Below, piece after piece: positions 14,858 to 23,500 of a DNA stretch of 64,000 nucleotides. A program made the position numbers and the translations under genes. The notes below the pieces were generated by a model. The model saw nothing but the letters and a program-made list of their open reading frames with translations. It was not told the DNA's origin and did not search any database. The stretch is from Mayfieldus sp963781495 (GTDB lineage: Bacteria; Actinomycetota; Thermoleophilia; Solirubrobacterales; 70-9). The stretch spans positions 806,001 through 870,000 of the forward strand of contig CAWAFX010000002.1 in assembly GCA_963781495.1 (NCBI GenBank), written 5' to 3'. Every line of letters begins with the position of its first letter. Position 1 is the first letter of the stretch.

Positions 14858-15400
14858 ATGCCCTTCACCGACCTGCTGCGCCTGACCGTCTTTCTGACCG
14901 GCGGCGAGGCGACGGCACTGGCGACCGTCACAGTCCTCTCCGCGGGCGGCAAGGACGACACCCTGACCCTGCTCGTCGCCGCCGCCTGGTGGCCGATCGC
15001 CTTCGTGATCGGCCTCTACCTCGGACGCCGAAGCCGCGCCGCCGACGGCGTCCGCGACGTGCTCTCGGCGGCCCGGACGGCGACCAGCCTGCCGAACGAG
15101 CCCCCGGGCCGGATCGCGGTCGAGCGCCTCTGGCCGATCGCCCTGACGGCGATCATCGCCGGCGTGCTCGGCTTCTTCTTTCCCGGCGTGACCGCGATCG
15201 GGGCCGGCTACGCGCTGCTCGTCGCGCTGGCCTGGCGCACCCGCGAGGCCGCGGTGCTAGGGATCGAGGACCGCGACGGGGTCAAGTTCTTCGTCGAGCC
15301 GACCTCGGTCCTGCAGCCGGTGAAGCTGGTTCGGACGCCCGGCCTGGGAACCGAGCCGGTCAAGCCCGGCCACCCGCCGCCTCCGCCGCCGGCGATCTAA
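14858..15400 (+). CDS. Membrane protein of unknown function, 180 aa
   Basis: This protein has hydrophobic segments near residues 1-30, 34-55 and 90-130 ('WWPIAFVIGLYLGRR', 'ALTAIIAGVLGFFFPGVTAIGAGYALLVALAW'), suggesting three or four membrane helices. A cytoplasmic C-terminal stretch 'FFVEPTSVLQPVKLVRTPG' ends in six consecutive prolines. I recognise no catalytic motif. It follows otsB by 4 bases and is probably its operon partner. Its stop overlaps the convergent methyltransferase gene. Homologues adjacent to otsB elsewhere would be needed to suggest a role. Confidence 0.75.
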   Translation: MPFTDLLRLTVFLTGGEATALATVTVLSAGGKDDTLTLLVAAAWWPIAFVIGLYLGRRSRAADGVRDVLSAARTATSLPNEPPGRIAVERLWPIALTAIIAGVLGFFFPGVTAIGAGYALLVALAWRTREAAVLGIEDRDGVKFFVEPTSVLQPVKLVRTPGLGTEPVKPGHPPPPPPAI

Positions 15401-16032
15401 GGTCGCCGAGCTACGCCGAGAATGTGGGGAGCAACCGGCGCGACCAACAGCGATGGTCGGAACAGGAAGCCACGCGACTGCTCGATGACAAACCCAGCCT
15501 GCTCGATCGCTGCTTTCGTATCTCTGTCGGCGTGACAGCCTCCGGCGAACTGACGCCATACCGGTGTGATCGCGTGCTGGAAACGTGCCAGGCCCGGAGA
15601 TTCTGAGATCACATGCTCATAGAAGCGCAACTCGCCACCGGGGCGGATTACTCGGCGCAGTTCGGCTAAGGCAGCGGCTTGGCTGGGGACGCCGCATAAG
15701 ACCAGTGAGGCCACGCCGGCGTCGCACGAGGCGTCCTCTGCCGGCAGCGCATCGGCGAGACCGTCAACCACTTTGACGTTCACCGCCGCCTGAGCCGCCG
15801 CTTGCAGGGCTTTCCGCCGCAGGTAGTCCTCCGGCTCGACTGCGATCACCTCGGTGACGGTTGCCGGATAGTGGGCGAAGTTGAGTCCATGACCTGCTCC
15901 GACCTCGATCACCCGGCCCTCGAGACCTGCCAGTAGCTCCTCACGGTGCTCTGCCGCGCCCTGCTCCTGCTCCTTGGCCGAGAGGCGCTCGAAGACCCGG
16001 GCAAAGACCGGATGACGAACCTCTTTACTCAT
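15397..16032 (-). CDS. Class I SAM-dependent methyltransferase
   Basis: A 211-residue protein with 'GRVIEVGAGHGLNFAHYP' (SAM-binding motif I), 'VIAVEPEDYLR' (motif II acidic residue), 'DASCDAGVASLVLCGVPS' and 'RVIRPGGELRFYEHV'. It resembles the METTL7/phosphatidylethanolamine-methyltransferase-like branch (UbiE superfamily). The substrate is unknown. The ATG at 16032 overlaps the 3' end of polX by 8 bases, so it is translated from the polX transcript. There is no evident functional tie to DNA repair. Confidence 0.85.
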   Translation of the reverse strand: MSKEVRHPVFARVFERLSAKEQEQGAAEHREELLAGLEGRVIEVGAGHGLNFAHYPATVTEVIAVEPEDYLRRKALQAAAQAAVNVKVVDGLADALPAEDASCDAGVASLVLCGVPSQAAALAELRRVIRPGGELRFYEHVISESPGLARFQHAITPVWRQFAGGCHADRDTKAAIEQAGFVIEQSRGFLFRPSLLVAPVAPHILGVARRP

Positions 16033-17794
16033 CTGACGCTCCCCCCTTGCGGCGGCCGGGCCGGCGCGAGGGCTTGCGCAGGCGCCCGAACTGGCGCCAG
16101 TTGCGCGTGTTGGCAACCTGCTCGGGGCCGAGCCAGGCGCGGCGCGCGGTCGCGACCGCGTACCGCATGTTGTCGAGGGTCCGGATCCGGTGGGCGTCGG
16201 TGTTGAGGACGATCATCACCCCCGCCTCCGCCGCCAGCCGCGCGTGACGGTCGGAGAGGTCGCGGCGGTTGGGGTTGCCGTTGATCTCCAGCATCGTCCC
16301 GGTCCGCGCCGCCGCCTCGGCGACCGCTTCGACGTCGACCGGGTAGGGCTCGCGGCGGCCGAGCATCCGCCCGGTCAGATGGCCGATGCAGTCGACGAGC
16401 GGGTTCTCGATCGCCTCCAGGATGCGCCCGGTCATGAACTTCTCGTCGTCGGAGAAGCGGGTGTGGACGCTGGCGACGACCCAGTCGAGCTCGTCCACCA
16501 GCTCGTCGGGGTAGTCGAGGCTGCCGTCGAGCCCGATGTTGATCTCCGAGCCCGAGAGGAGATGAAAGCGCGGCAGCTTGGCGTCGAGGTTGCGCACCTC
16601 CTCGATCCGCTCCCACAGCCGCTCGGCGCTGACGTCGTCGCCGAACCCGTGGGTCGCCGAGTGGTCGGTTACCGCGAGGTAGGCGTAGCCGCGATCCCGC
16701 GCCGCCTCCGCCATCTCCTCGAGCGAGTTGTGGCCGTCGGAGAGGGTCGTGTGGCTGTGCAGGTCGCCGCGGATGTCGCCGATCTCGACCAGCTCGGGAA
16801 GCTCGCCCTCGCGGGCCGCGCGCAGCTCGCCATTGCCCTCGCGCAGCTCCGGCTCGATGTAGGAATAGCCGAGCAGCTCGTAGACCTTCTCCTCGCTGGC
16901 GCAGCGGTGGACCTCCCCGTTCTCGGTCTCGGTGACTCCGTGCTCGGAGACCGAGAAGCCGCGGCTGACCGCGTCCTCGCGCAGCTGCACGTTGTGGGTC
17001 GCCGAGCCGGTGAAGTGCTGCATCAGGTTGCCGAAGGCGTCCGGGGCGACGATCCGCAGGTCGACCGGGATCCCGTTGTGGGTCAGCGCCCGGGTTCCGT
17101 TCTTGCCGGGGGAGCCGGCGGCGGAGATCAGCGGGTGCTCGGCGAGGCTCTCGGCCAGCGCCTTGGGGTCGTCGGCGGTCGCGATCAAGTCGATGTCCTT
17201 GCAGGTGTCGGCCCAGCGGCGGGCCGAGCCGGCGACCTCGACCCGGTCGGCCGCCGGGTGCTCGCGCAGCGCCGCCGCCAGCTCCTCGGCGACCGGCAGC
17301 ACGTCGGAGAGCAGCAGCCGCCCGGCCGCGTCCTCGTCGACGTCCTTCATCCGCTCCAGCGAGGCGAGGATGTTCTCCTCGTTGCGCGGCCCCATCCCCT
17401 TCAGCTCGCGGATCCGCCCGCCTTCGGCGGCCTCGCGGAGATCGTCGAGCGAGGCGATCCCCAGCTCGTCGAACAGCCGCCGCGCAGTCTTGGCGCCGAG
17501 GCCCGGGACCCGGGTGACCGCGATCAGGGTCGGCGGGAACTTCTCCCGCATCCTGATCGCCGACGGCGTGTCGCCGGTGTCGGCGAGGGTGATGATCTTC
17601 TGCTCCAGCGTCTTGCCGATCCCCGGCAGCTCGACCGCGCGGCCGGCCCGGGCCAGCTCCTCGACCGAGACCGGGCACTCGCGGATCGCCTTGGCGGCGT
17701 CTCGATAGGCGTTGACGCGGAAGCGGATCGCGCCGTCGAGCTCGTAGAGGATCGCCAGCTCGTCCATCGCCGCGGCTATCTCGGCGTTGCGCAT
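16025..17794 (-). CDS. polX: DNA polymerase X with PHP exonuclease domain
   Basis: A 589-residue protein. The N-terminal 8-kDa and fingers part has helix-hairpin-helix motifs ('VELPGIGKTLEQKI', 'VPGLGAKTARRLF', 'LKGMGPRNEENIL'). The palm has 'GSARR' (189-193) and catalytic Asps D200, D202 ('CKDIDLI') and D245 ('VDLRIV'). From residue 340 a PHP domain follows with 'DLHSHTTLSDG' (H346, H348), 'VTDHS', 'SGSEINIG', 'SVHTRF', 'INGNPNRRDL' and 'NTDAHR'; its metal ligands look complete, predicting 3'-5' exonuclease and AP endonuclease activity for base-excision repair. It has a leaderless-type start and is divergent from a glycosyltransferase gene. Confidence 0.95.
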   Translation of the reverse strand: MRNAEIAAAMDELAILYELDGAIRFRVNAYRDAAKAIRECPVSVEELARAGRAVELPGIGKTLEQKIITLADTGDTPSAIRMREKFPPTLIAVTRVPGLGAKTARRLFDELGIASLDDLREAAEGGRIRELKGMGPRNEENILASLERMKDVDEDAAGRLLLSDVLPVAEELAAALREHPAADRVEVAGSARRWADTCKDIDLIATADDPKALAESLAEHPLISAAGSPGKNGTRALTHNGIPVDLRIVAPDAFGNLMQHFTGSATHNVQLREDAVSRGFSVSEHGVTETENGEVHRCASEEKVYELLGYSYIEPELREGNGELRAAREGELPELVEIGDIRGDLHSHTTLSDGHNSLEEMAEAARDRGYAYLAVTDHSATHGFGDDVSAERLWERIEEVRNLDAKLPRFHLLSGSEINIGLDGSLDYPDELVDELDWVVASVHTRFSDDEKFMTGRILEAIENPLVDCIGHLTGRMLGRREPYPVDVEAVAEAAARTGTMLEINGNPNRRDLSDRHARLAAEAGVMIVLNTDAHRIRTLDNMRYAVATARRAWLGPEQVANTRNWRQFGRLRKPSRRPGRRKGGASDE

Positions 17795-17800
17795 CCATGC

Positions 17801-17806
17801 AACTTA
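17801..17806 (-). promoter_or_regulatory. -10 element TAAGTT, leaderless start at 17794
   Basis: TAAGTT (minus strand) ends 6 bases before the polX ATG. The divergent gap is only 45 bases, so its upstream promoter region overlaps that of the opposite gene. Confidence 0.55.
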
Positions 17807-17827
17807 GCTGCGCTTAGAGCTCCTCAA

Positions 17828-17833
17828 TAGCAT
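17828..17833 (+). promoter_or_regulatory. -10 element TAGCAT, leaderless start at 17840
   Basis: TAGCAT ends 6 bases before the GTG of the glycosyltransferase gene. No ribosome site is present. Confidence 0.5.
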
Positions 17834-17839
17834 GGCCAT

Positions 17840-18571
17840 GTGGCTGCCGAGCCGGCCTCCGTCTGGCTGATCATCCCCACCTACGACGAGGCCGAGAACG
17901 TCGAGGCGATCGTCGCCGCTGCCCGCGAGCATCTGCCGCAGCCGCGCCGGATCCTGATCGTCGACGACTCCTCGCCCGACGGCACGGGGAAGATCGCCGA
18001 CCGCCTGGCCGCCGAGCATGACGACGTCGAGGTGCTGCACCGCGAGAGCAAGGAGGGGCTCGGGCCCGCCTACGTAGCCGGGTTTCGCCGCGCGCTGGAG
18101 GGCGGAGCCGAGCTGGTGCTGCAGATGGACGCCGACTTCTCCCACGATCCGGCCGACCTGCCGCGGCTGCTGGCTGCGGCTGAAGACGCCGACCTGGTGC
18201 TCGGCTCGCGCTACGTCCCCGGAGGCGGTGTGAGCGAATGGGGACCCTTGCGGCGGGCGATCAGCCGCGGTGGCAGCGCCTATGCCCGGGTCGTGCTCGG
18301 GGCGCGGGTGCAGGATCTCACCGGGGGCTTCAAATGCATCCGCCGCCGGGTCCTGGAGACGATCGACCTCGACGCGGTCACATCGCGCGGCTATGCCTTT
18401 CAGATCGAGATCACCTACGCCGCGATTCGGGGCGGATTTCGTGTCGTCGAGGTGCCGATCGTGTTTCACGACCGCCGAGTCGGGAACTCGAAGATGAGCG
18501 GGCCGATCGTCGCCGAAGCGATCTGGCGGGTCCCCGCGTTACGGTTCCATAGACGCCGAAGGGCCGGTTGA
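17840..18571 (+). CDS. Polyprenol monophosphomannose synthase-like glycosyltransferase (GT2)
   Basis: A 243-residue GT-A enzyme: 'VWLIIPTYDEAENVEAIV', 'ILIVDDSSPDGTG', 'LQMDADFSHDP' (DxD metal site), 'LGSRYVPGGGVSEWG' and 'VQDLTGGFKCIRRRVLE'. These match dolichol/polyprenol-phosphate mannose synthases of Actinobacteria (Ppm1 catalytic domain), which supply polyprenol-phosphate mannose for lipoglycans and O-mannosylation. No acyltransferase (Lnt-like) fusion or membrane helix is present, so it is the soluble single-domain form. The GTG was chosen because it is in frame and has TAGCAT 6 bases upstream; the nearby ATGs are out of frame. Confidence 0.9.
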   Translation: MAAEPASVWLIIPTYDEAENVEAIVAAAREHLPQPRRILIVDDSSPDGTGKIADRLAAEHDDVEVLHRESKEGLGPAYVAGFRRALEGGAELVLQMDADFSHDPADLPRLLAAAEDADLVLGSRYVPGGGVSEWGPLRRAISRGGSAYARVVLGARVQDLTGGFKCIRRRVLETIDLDAVTSRGYAFQIEITYAAIRGGFRVVEVPIVFHDRRVGNSKMSGPIVAEAIWRVPALRFHRRRRAG

Positions 18572-18594
18572 CCCGACGCTATACTTTTTATAGT
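18568..18594 (+). promoter_or_regulatory. Candidate vegetative promoter for trxA
   Basis: TTGACC (18568-18573) and TATAGT (18589-18594) are separated by 15 bases, in a conspicuously AT-rich patch that begins inside the stop region of the glycosyltransferase gene. A second AT hexamer, TATACT, lies at 18580-18585. It predicts a 5' leader of about 30 bases carrying the AGGAGA ribosome site of trxA. Confidence 0.5.
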
Positions 18595-18630
18595 GCTGAG
18601 ACGCAAACGACGGCAGGAGAAAGACCCAAA

Positions 18631-18957
18631 GTGACAGGCAAGCTGAACGACGTGACCGACGCGACCTTTCAGTCCGAGGTCCTGGAAGCAGAGGGCGCTG
18701 TCCTCGTCGACTTCTGGGCCCCTTGGTGCGGTCCCTGCCGTGTCGTGCATCCGATCCTCGAGGAGATCGACGCCGAGCGGGAAGACCTGACGATCCTCAG
18801 CCTCAACACGGACGAGAACCAGCAGACGACCGCTCAGTACGAGGTGCTCTCGATCCCGACCCTGATCCTGTTCAAGGACGGGGCGATCGCCAAGAAGGTG
18901 ATCGGGGCGATGCCGAAGCGGCGCCTCGAGGCCGAGCTCGAGCCGGCGCTGGCGTAA
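18631..18957 (+). CDS. trxA: Thioredoxin
   Basis: A 108-residue thioredoxin with 'DFWAPWCGPCRVVHP' (WCGPC at residues 32-36), the cis-Pro block 'SIPTLILFKDG' and 'VIGAMPKRRLEAELEP'. It reduces protein disulfides in the cytoplasm. The GTG at 18631 was chosen because AGGAGA lies about 10 bases upstream and the family starts here; the open frame extends further upstream but into the promoter. It is monocistronic: promoter overlapping the previous gene's end, strong terminator directly after. Confidence 0.93.
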   Translation: MTGKLNDVTDATFQSEVLEAEGAVLVDFWAPWCGPCRVVHPILEEIDAEREDLTILSLNTDENQQTTAQYEVLSIPTLILFKDGAIAKKVIGAMPKRRLEAELEPALA

Positions 18958-18987
18958 ACTTCGCCGCGAATTTCTTAGGTACCTCCT

Positions 18988-19021
18988 ACCGCGCCTCCCT
19001 CTCCGGGGGGCGCGGTTTTTT
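18988..19021 (+). terminator. Rho-independent terminator of trxA
   Basis: ACCGCGCC (18988-18995) pairs with GGCGCGGT (19009-19016) and is followed by a run of six T (19016-19021). It is the only classical stem plus T-run terminator I noticed in the window. Confidence 0.85.
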
Positions 19022-19022
19022 G

Positions 19023-19028
19023 TAGGGT
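19023..19028 (+). promoter_or_regulatory. -10 element TAGGGT, leaderless start at 19036
   Basis: TAGGGT begins two bases after the trxA terminator T-run and ends 7 bases before the tautomerase ATG. A new transcript would therefore start at or next to the ATG. Confidence 0.5.
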
Positions 19029-19035
19029 CGAAGCG

Positions 19036-19215
19036 ATGCCTTTCGTGCAGATCCACTGGTTCGAGGGCCGCGATGAGGAGCAGAAGGCCGCAGTCGCAAA
19101 GCGCGTCACCGAAGCGCTGGCCGAGGTCGGCAAGGCGAAGCCCGAGGACGTCTGGGTCAAGTTCGAGGACGGAGCTCCCGCCGACTGGTACTTCGGCGGC
19201 GAGCGCAAGCGCTGA
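19036..19215 (+). CDS. 4-oxalocrotonate tautomerase-like small protein
   Basis: This 59-residue protein begins 'MPFVQIHWFEGRDEEQKAAV' and continues 'KRVTEALAEVGKAKPEDVWV', ending 'DWYFGGERKR'. Pro at position 2 becomes the N-terminal catalytic base after Met removal, as in the 4-OT/tautomerase superfamily. The length and beta-alpha-beta pattern fit a subunit of a small oligomer. The natural substrate is unknown; many such proteins act on enol/keto acids. The next gene, a VOC protein, starts 3 bases after its stop, so the two form an operon. Confidence 0.85.
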   Translation: MPFVQIHWFEGRDEEQKAAVAKRVTEALAEVGKAKPEDVWVKFEDGAPADWYFGGERKR

Positions 19216-19218
19216 GCG

Positions 19219-19578
19219 GTGATCGAGTCTCTCGACTTCATCGGGGTGCCGTCGCAGGACGCCGAGCGCTCACGCGAGTTCTACGTCGAGACCCTCGGAC
19301 TGCGGGCCGACGAGAAGGCCCGCTTCGAGTTCTGGGTCGGCGAGACCTGCTTCGGGATCTGGGAGCCGGAGAAGATGGGCATGCCGTTCACGCCCCAAAA
19401 GGGCGCGGCGCCCGCGCTACACGTAGACGACGTGGAGGCGCAGCGGGCCGAGCTGGAGGCGAAGGGCGTCGAGTTCGCGGGCGAGACCTTCGACACCGGG
19501 GTCTGCCACATAGCGATGTTCACCGACCCCGACGGCAACGAGCTGATCTTGCACCACCGCTACGCGTCCCGCGACTAG
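19219..19578 (+). CDS. VOC-superfamily (glyoxalase/dioxygenase-like) protein
   Basis: A 119-residue protein with one vicinal-oxygen-chelate unit: 'SLDFIGVPSQDAERSREFYV', 'FEFWVGETCFGIWEP', 'PALHVDDVEAQRAELEAKGV' and 'HIAMFTDPDGNELILHHRY'. His/Glu ligands typical of the fold are visible ('LHV' and 'NELIL'), though the first canonical His is replaced by Phe in 'DFIGV'. The role could be lyase, dioxygenase or resistance-type binding protein; undetermined. It is translated from GTG at 19219, 3 bases after the tautomerase stop, suggesting a joint role with that enzyme. Confidence 0.82.
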   Translation: MIESLDFIGVPSQDAERSREFYVETLGLRADEKARFEFWVGETCFGIWEPEKMGMPFTPQKGAAPALHVDDVEAQRAELEAKGVEFAGETFDTGVCHIAMFTDPDGNELILHHRYASRD

Positions 19579-19615
19579 GCGCTCGGCCGACCTAGCCGCT
19601 GCGGCGCTCGGCCGA
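19578..19615. repeat. 13-base direct repeat at the junction of convergent genes
   Basis: GGCGCTCGGCCGA occurs at 19578-19590 and again at 19603-19615, with a 12-base spacer. The first copy overlaps the stop of the VOC gene; the second lies in the last codons of the catalase-like gene. Each copy contains the palindrome TCGGCCGA. Confidence 0.5.
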
Positions 19616-20509
19616 GACCGAGTAGGCCCGCGGGCGGTATGCGAGGACGCGGTCGTCCGAGGCCTCGATGCCGCCGGTGAGGCGCATCGGGTCGAAGACG
19701 ACGAGCCCGCCGTCCGCCTCGGGACCCGGATCGAGCTCGGTGATCTCCAGTGTGCCGGCGATCAACCGCTGGCGGTCCTTGGGCCAGTGCTTGCGCGGAT
19801 CGTCGGTCCGGTCGCCGGGGGCCGCAATCTGCAGTTGCAGCTGCATCCGCGCGGGCCGGCGCTGAAGGCGCTGCCGCATCTCCTCCTGCAGGTAGTCCGC
19901 GCCGCGCTTTTTCGCCTCGCCCATGGAGATCGTCTCCTCGCCCTCCTCGGGCAGCCAGGTGTATCTGACGTGGCGCTCCGCGCCTTCGGCGTTTACCCAC
20001 TTGAAGGCGTGGATCGCGTAGTAGCGGCGGGTCGCGTAGCTTGCCGGCGGTTTCAACGCCGCCAGGTTGGCCGGCAGGCCCGGAATCGCGTCGGGGTGCT
20101 TGGCGAGGAAGGCCGGGAAGCGCCAGAGGCGGGCGGCGCCGGCGACGTTGGCGTGAACGAGCTCGACGAAGGCGGTCGGGTTGTCGATCGGGAAGTTCGG
20201 CGCCGTCTGGGCGAGGACGTCGGTCCGCGACCCGTCGGGAAGCTCGAAGCTGACTGCCAGCCCGCGGACGTCGGGCTCGTAGTCGCGCGAATCGGGCTCG
20301 CCGGCGCCGTTGGAGAGCCGGACCATCGCGGGCACCGGAGCCTGCATGTGCGCGGCGCGCGTAAGGGCCGCGGCTTCCACGGCCGGCGTGAAGGTCGCCT
20401 TGTAGAAGGCCCCCTTGGCGTGGAGCGCCCGATATCCGGGGTGGCGGCCGTAACGCTCGTTGACTCCGTCGACGACCTGCTCCGGCGTGATCTCGAACCC
20501 GTCGCCCAC
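19592..20509 (-). CDS. Catalase-related peroxidase (SrpA-like)
   Basis: A 305-residue haem protein of the small catalase-related group: 'HPGYRALHAKGAFYKATF' (distal His), 'MVRLSNGAGEPDSRDYEPDV' (the catalase 'RFS..G..GS.D' counterpart), 'QTAPNFPIDNP' (distal Asn) and 'VFDPMRLTGGIEASDD', ending 'RVLAYRPRAYSVSAERR', where R...Y supplies the proximal Tyr haem ligand. At about 300 residues it lacks the tetramer arms of KatA and is expected to act as an organic peroxidase rather than a fast catalase. The start is GTG at 20509, with TACGGT 6 bases upstream. Confidence 0.88.
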   Translation of the reverse strand: MGDGFEITPEQVVDGVNERYGRHPGYRALHAKGAFYKATFTPAVEAAALTRAAHMQAPVPAMVRLSNGAGEPDSRDYEPDVRGLAVSFELPDGSRTDVLAQTAPNFPIDNPTAFVELVHANVAGAARLWRFPAFLAKHPDAIPGLPANLAALKPPASYATRRYYAIHAFKWVNAEGAERHVRYTWLPEEGEETISMGEAKKRGADYLQEEMRQRLQRRPARMQLQLQIAAPGDRTDDPRKHWPKDRQRLIAGTLEITELDPGPEADGGLVVFDPMRLTGGIEASDDRVLAYRPRAYSVSAERRSG

Positions 20510-20515
20510 GCGCCG

Positions 20516-20521
20516 ACCGTA
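20516..20521 (-). promoter_or_regulatory. -10 element TACGGT, leaderless start at 20509
   Basis: TACGGT (minus strand) ends 6 bases before the GTG of the catalase-like gene. It lies just before the ileS stop region, so the gene has its own start signal despite a short gap. Confidence 0.45.
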
Positions 20522-20526
20522 TCCGA

Positions 20527-23500
20527 TCAGCCGCTGCGGGCGACGCCGATGCCGAGCTCGCGGCCGTCGATCGTCGCCGCGATCGCGTCCGGGCCGGCGC
20601 CGTCGTACTCGACTCCCGTCGCCAGGGTCTCGCCGGCGATGTAGGCCTGGTGCTCGCGCGAGACCTCGATCAGCTCCTCATCGCCGCCGAGTCGCAGCTC
20701 GATCCGGTCCGACACCTCCAGGCCGGCGCCCTTGCGAGCGTTCTGGATCGCGTGCACGATCTCGCGCGCAAGGCCCTCGCGGCGAAGCTCCTCGTCGAGC
20801 TCGAGCTGCAGGGCGACGGCGTGGCCCGCCTCGGCTTCGACCTGGTAGCCCTCCAGCTGCTCCATGACCAGCGAGATCTCCACCGGCGCCAGTGTGTGGT
20901 CCTTGCCGTCGACGCTGATGCCGACCTCGCGCCCCTGCTCGATCGCCGCCGCCACGTGCTCCGCGTCCAACGCCTCGACCGCCGCCGCAACCTGTGGCAT
21001 CAGCTTGCCGAAGCGCGGGCCGAGCTTGCGGTAGTCGGGGCGGACCCGGTAGGAGACCAGTTCTGACTGCTCGCTGACGAAGTCGAGCTCCTTCACGTTG
21101 AGCTCCGCGGTCACCAGATCGGACTGGGCCTCGATCGCCTTCCGCTCGGCGTCGTTGGCGACGATCACCGCCCGCCGCAGCGGCTGTCGCACCTTGACCT
21201 TGGCCTGGGCGCGGGCGGCGCGGCCGAGCTCGACGGTGAGGCGGACCGCCTCCATCGCCGCCTCCAGCTCGGTGTCGATCAGCGACGGCTGGGCCTGCGG
21301 GAAATCGCAGAGATGGACCGAGTCCGGCGAATCGCCGAAGTCCCAGTCCTCGCCGCCGACCAGGTTCGCGTAGAGCTCGTCGGCCAGGAAGGGCGTGAAC
21401 GGGGCCAGCAGCTTCGCGGTCTCGACGAGGCAGAAGCGCAGGGTCGCGAAGGCGTTGCGGTCGCCCTCCCAGAAGCGGCGCCGCGAAAGCCGCACGTACC
21501 AGTTGGAGAGCTCCTCGACGTAGGCGGCGATCGCCTGGCCCGATGTCGTGGCGTCGAAGTCGTCGAGGCGCTCGCGCACGACTTCGATCGTGCCCTGCAG
21601 CCGCGAGACCGCCCAGCGGTCCAGCGCCGTCGCGTGCCCGGCGTGAACCTCGCCGTGGGGGTGTGCGGGGCGATGGAAGTCACCGGGCGCGAGCCCCTCG
21701 GCCTTCGCGTAGAGGATCCAGAACGAGTAGCTGTTCCAGAGCGTGAGCAGGAACTGGCGCACGGCCTCGCCGACGGTGTCGGCGCTGAACCGGTAGCCGG
21801 TCCAGGGCTGCTGGGAGGTGAAGTAGTACCAGCGGAAAGCGTCGGCGCCGTGGCGGTCGATCACGTCCCCGGGCTCGACCACGTTGCCGCGGCTCTTCGA
21901 CATCTTCTGGCCCTCGGGGTCGAGGATCAGGCCGAGGCAGACGCAGTTGAGGTAGCTGGGCCCGTCGAACAGCAGGGCCGAGATCGCGTGCAGGGTGTAG
22001 AACCAGCCGCGGGTCTGGTCGATCGCCTCGCAGATGAAGTCGGCCGGGTAGCGCTGCTCGAACTCGTCCGTCTTCTCGAATGGGTGGTGGAACTGGGCAA
22101 ACGGCATCGAGCCGGAGTCGAACCAGGCATCGATGACCGCAGCCACGCGCCGCATCGTGCCCTCGCAGCCCTCGGCCTCGCAGGCCCAGGACACCTCGTC
22201 GATGTAGGGCCGGTGCAGGTCCTCGGGAGGCTCGACGCCACGCTCGCGCAGGTCGGCGAGCGAGCCGGCGCAGAAGGACTCCTCACAGCCCGCCTGGTCG
22301 CAGCGCCAGATCGGCAGCGGCGTGCCCCAGTAGCGGTCGCGCGAGAGCGCCCAGTCGACGTTGTTCTCCAGCCAGCGGCCAAACCGGCCATGCTTGATGT
22401 GCTCCGGGTGCCAGCCGATGCGCTCGTTGGCGGCCAGCATCGTCTCGCGGACGTCGGTGGTGCGGATGTACCAGCTCGACTTCGCGTAGTACAGAAGCGG
22501 GGTCCCGCAGCGCCAGCAGTGCGGATAGGAGTGCAGGTAGGTCTCGGCCCGCAGCAGCCGCCCCCTATGCTCCAGCGCGGCGACGATGTCAGGGTCGGCT
22601 TCCTTGACGAAGCGGCCGGCGAAGTCGCTGATCCGCTCGTCGAAGCGGCCCCGCAGGTCGACCGGGTTCTGGAGCTTGATCCCGTACTGCTGGCCGAGCC
22701 GGAAGTCGTCCTCGCCGAAGGCGATCGCCGTGTGCACCAGCCCGGTGCCCTCCTCGGTGGAGACGAAGTCGGCCAGCAGCACGGTATGGCCGCGGGGCCC
22801 GTAGTCGGTGACGTAGTCGAACGGCGGCTCATACGCGGTCCCGGCCAGCGCCTCGCCGGGGAAGTGGGCCAGTAGTTCGGCCTCCTCTCCGAGCACCTTC
22901 TCGACCAGCGAGGTGGCCATCACCAGCACCTCGCCACCGAAGGCGACGCGGCCGTACTCGATCTCGGCCCCGGCGGCGACGGCGGCGTTGGAGATCAGCG
23001 TCCAGGGCGTCGTCGTCCAGACCAGCAGCTGGTCGCCCGGCTCCAGCGGGCTCTCGGGGATCTGGTCGCTCGGCGCAGGCTCGCGGACCGGCAGCTTGAC
23101 GTAGACGCTGGGGTCCTCAACGTCCTCGTATCCCTGTGCGACCTCGTGTGAGGAGAGCGCCGTACCGTCGCGGGGGCAGTAGGGGACGACCTTGTCGCTC
23201 TCGTAAAGGCGCCCGTCGTCCCAGATCCGCCGCAGCGCCCACCAGACCGACTCGATGTAGTCGTTGTCCAGCGTCACGTAGGCGTCGTCGAGGTCGATCC
23301 AGAAGCCGATCCGCTCGGTCAGCGCCTTCCAGTCCTCGACGTAGCGGAAGACCGACTCGCGGCAGCGCTGGTTGAACTCGGCGATCCCGAAGGCCTCGAT
23401 CTCGTCCTTGGAGGAGATCCCGAGCTCGCGCTCGACCTCGAGCTCGACCGGGAGCCCGTGGGTGTCCCAACCCCCCTTGCGCGGCACCCGGTAGCCGCAC

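Noticed and set aside
13174..14961. 595-residue minus-strand open frame over otsB
   Set aside because: Only its first-listed 3' part (13174-13578) encodes a recognisable half-TauE protein; the remainder is antisense to otsB, a high-GC shadow frame.
16190..17830. 546-residue plus-strand frame opposite polX
   Set aside because: Shadow of polX; composition is the reverse complement of its codons.
21313..22875. 520-residue plus-strand frame inside ileS
   Set aside because: It is the opposite strand of ileS, with no start signal and no family resemblance.
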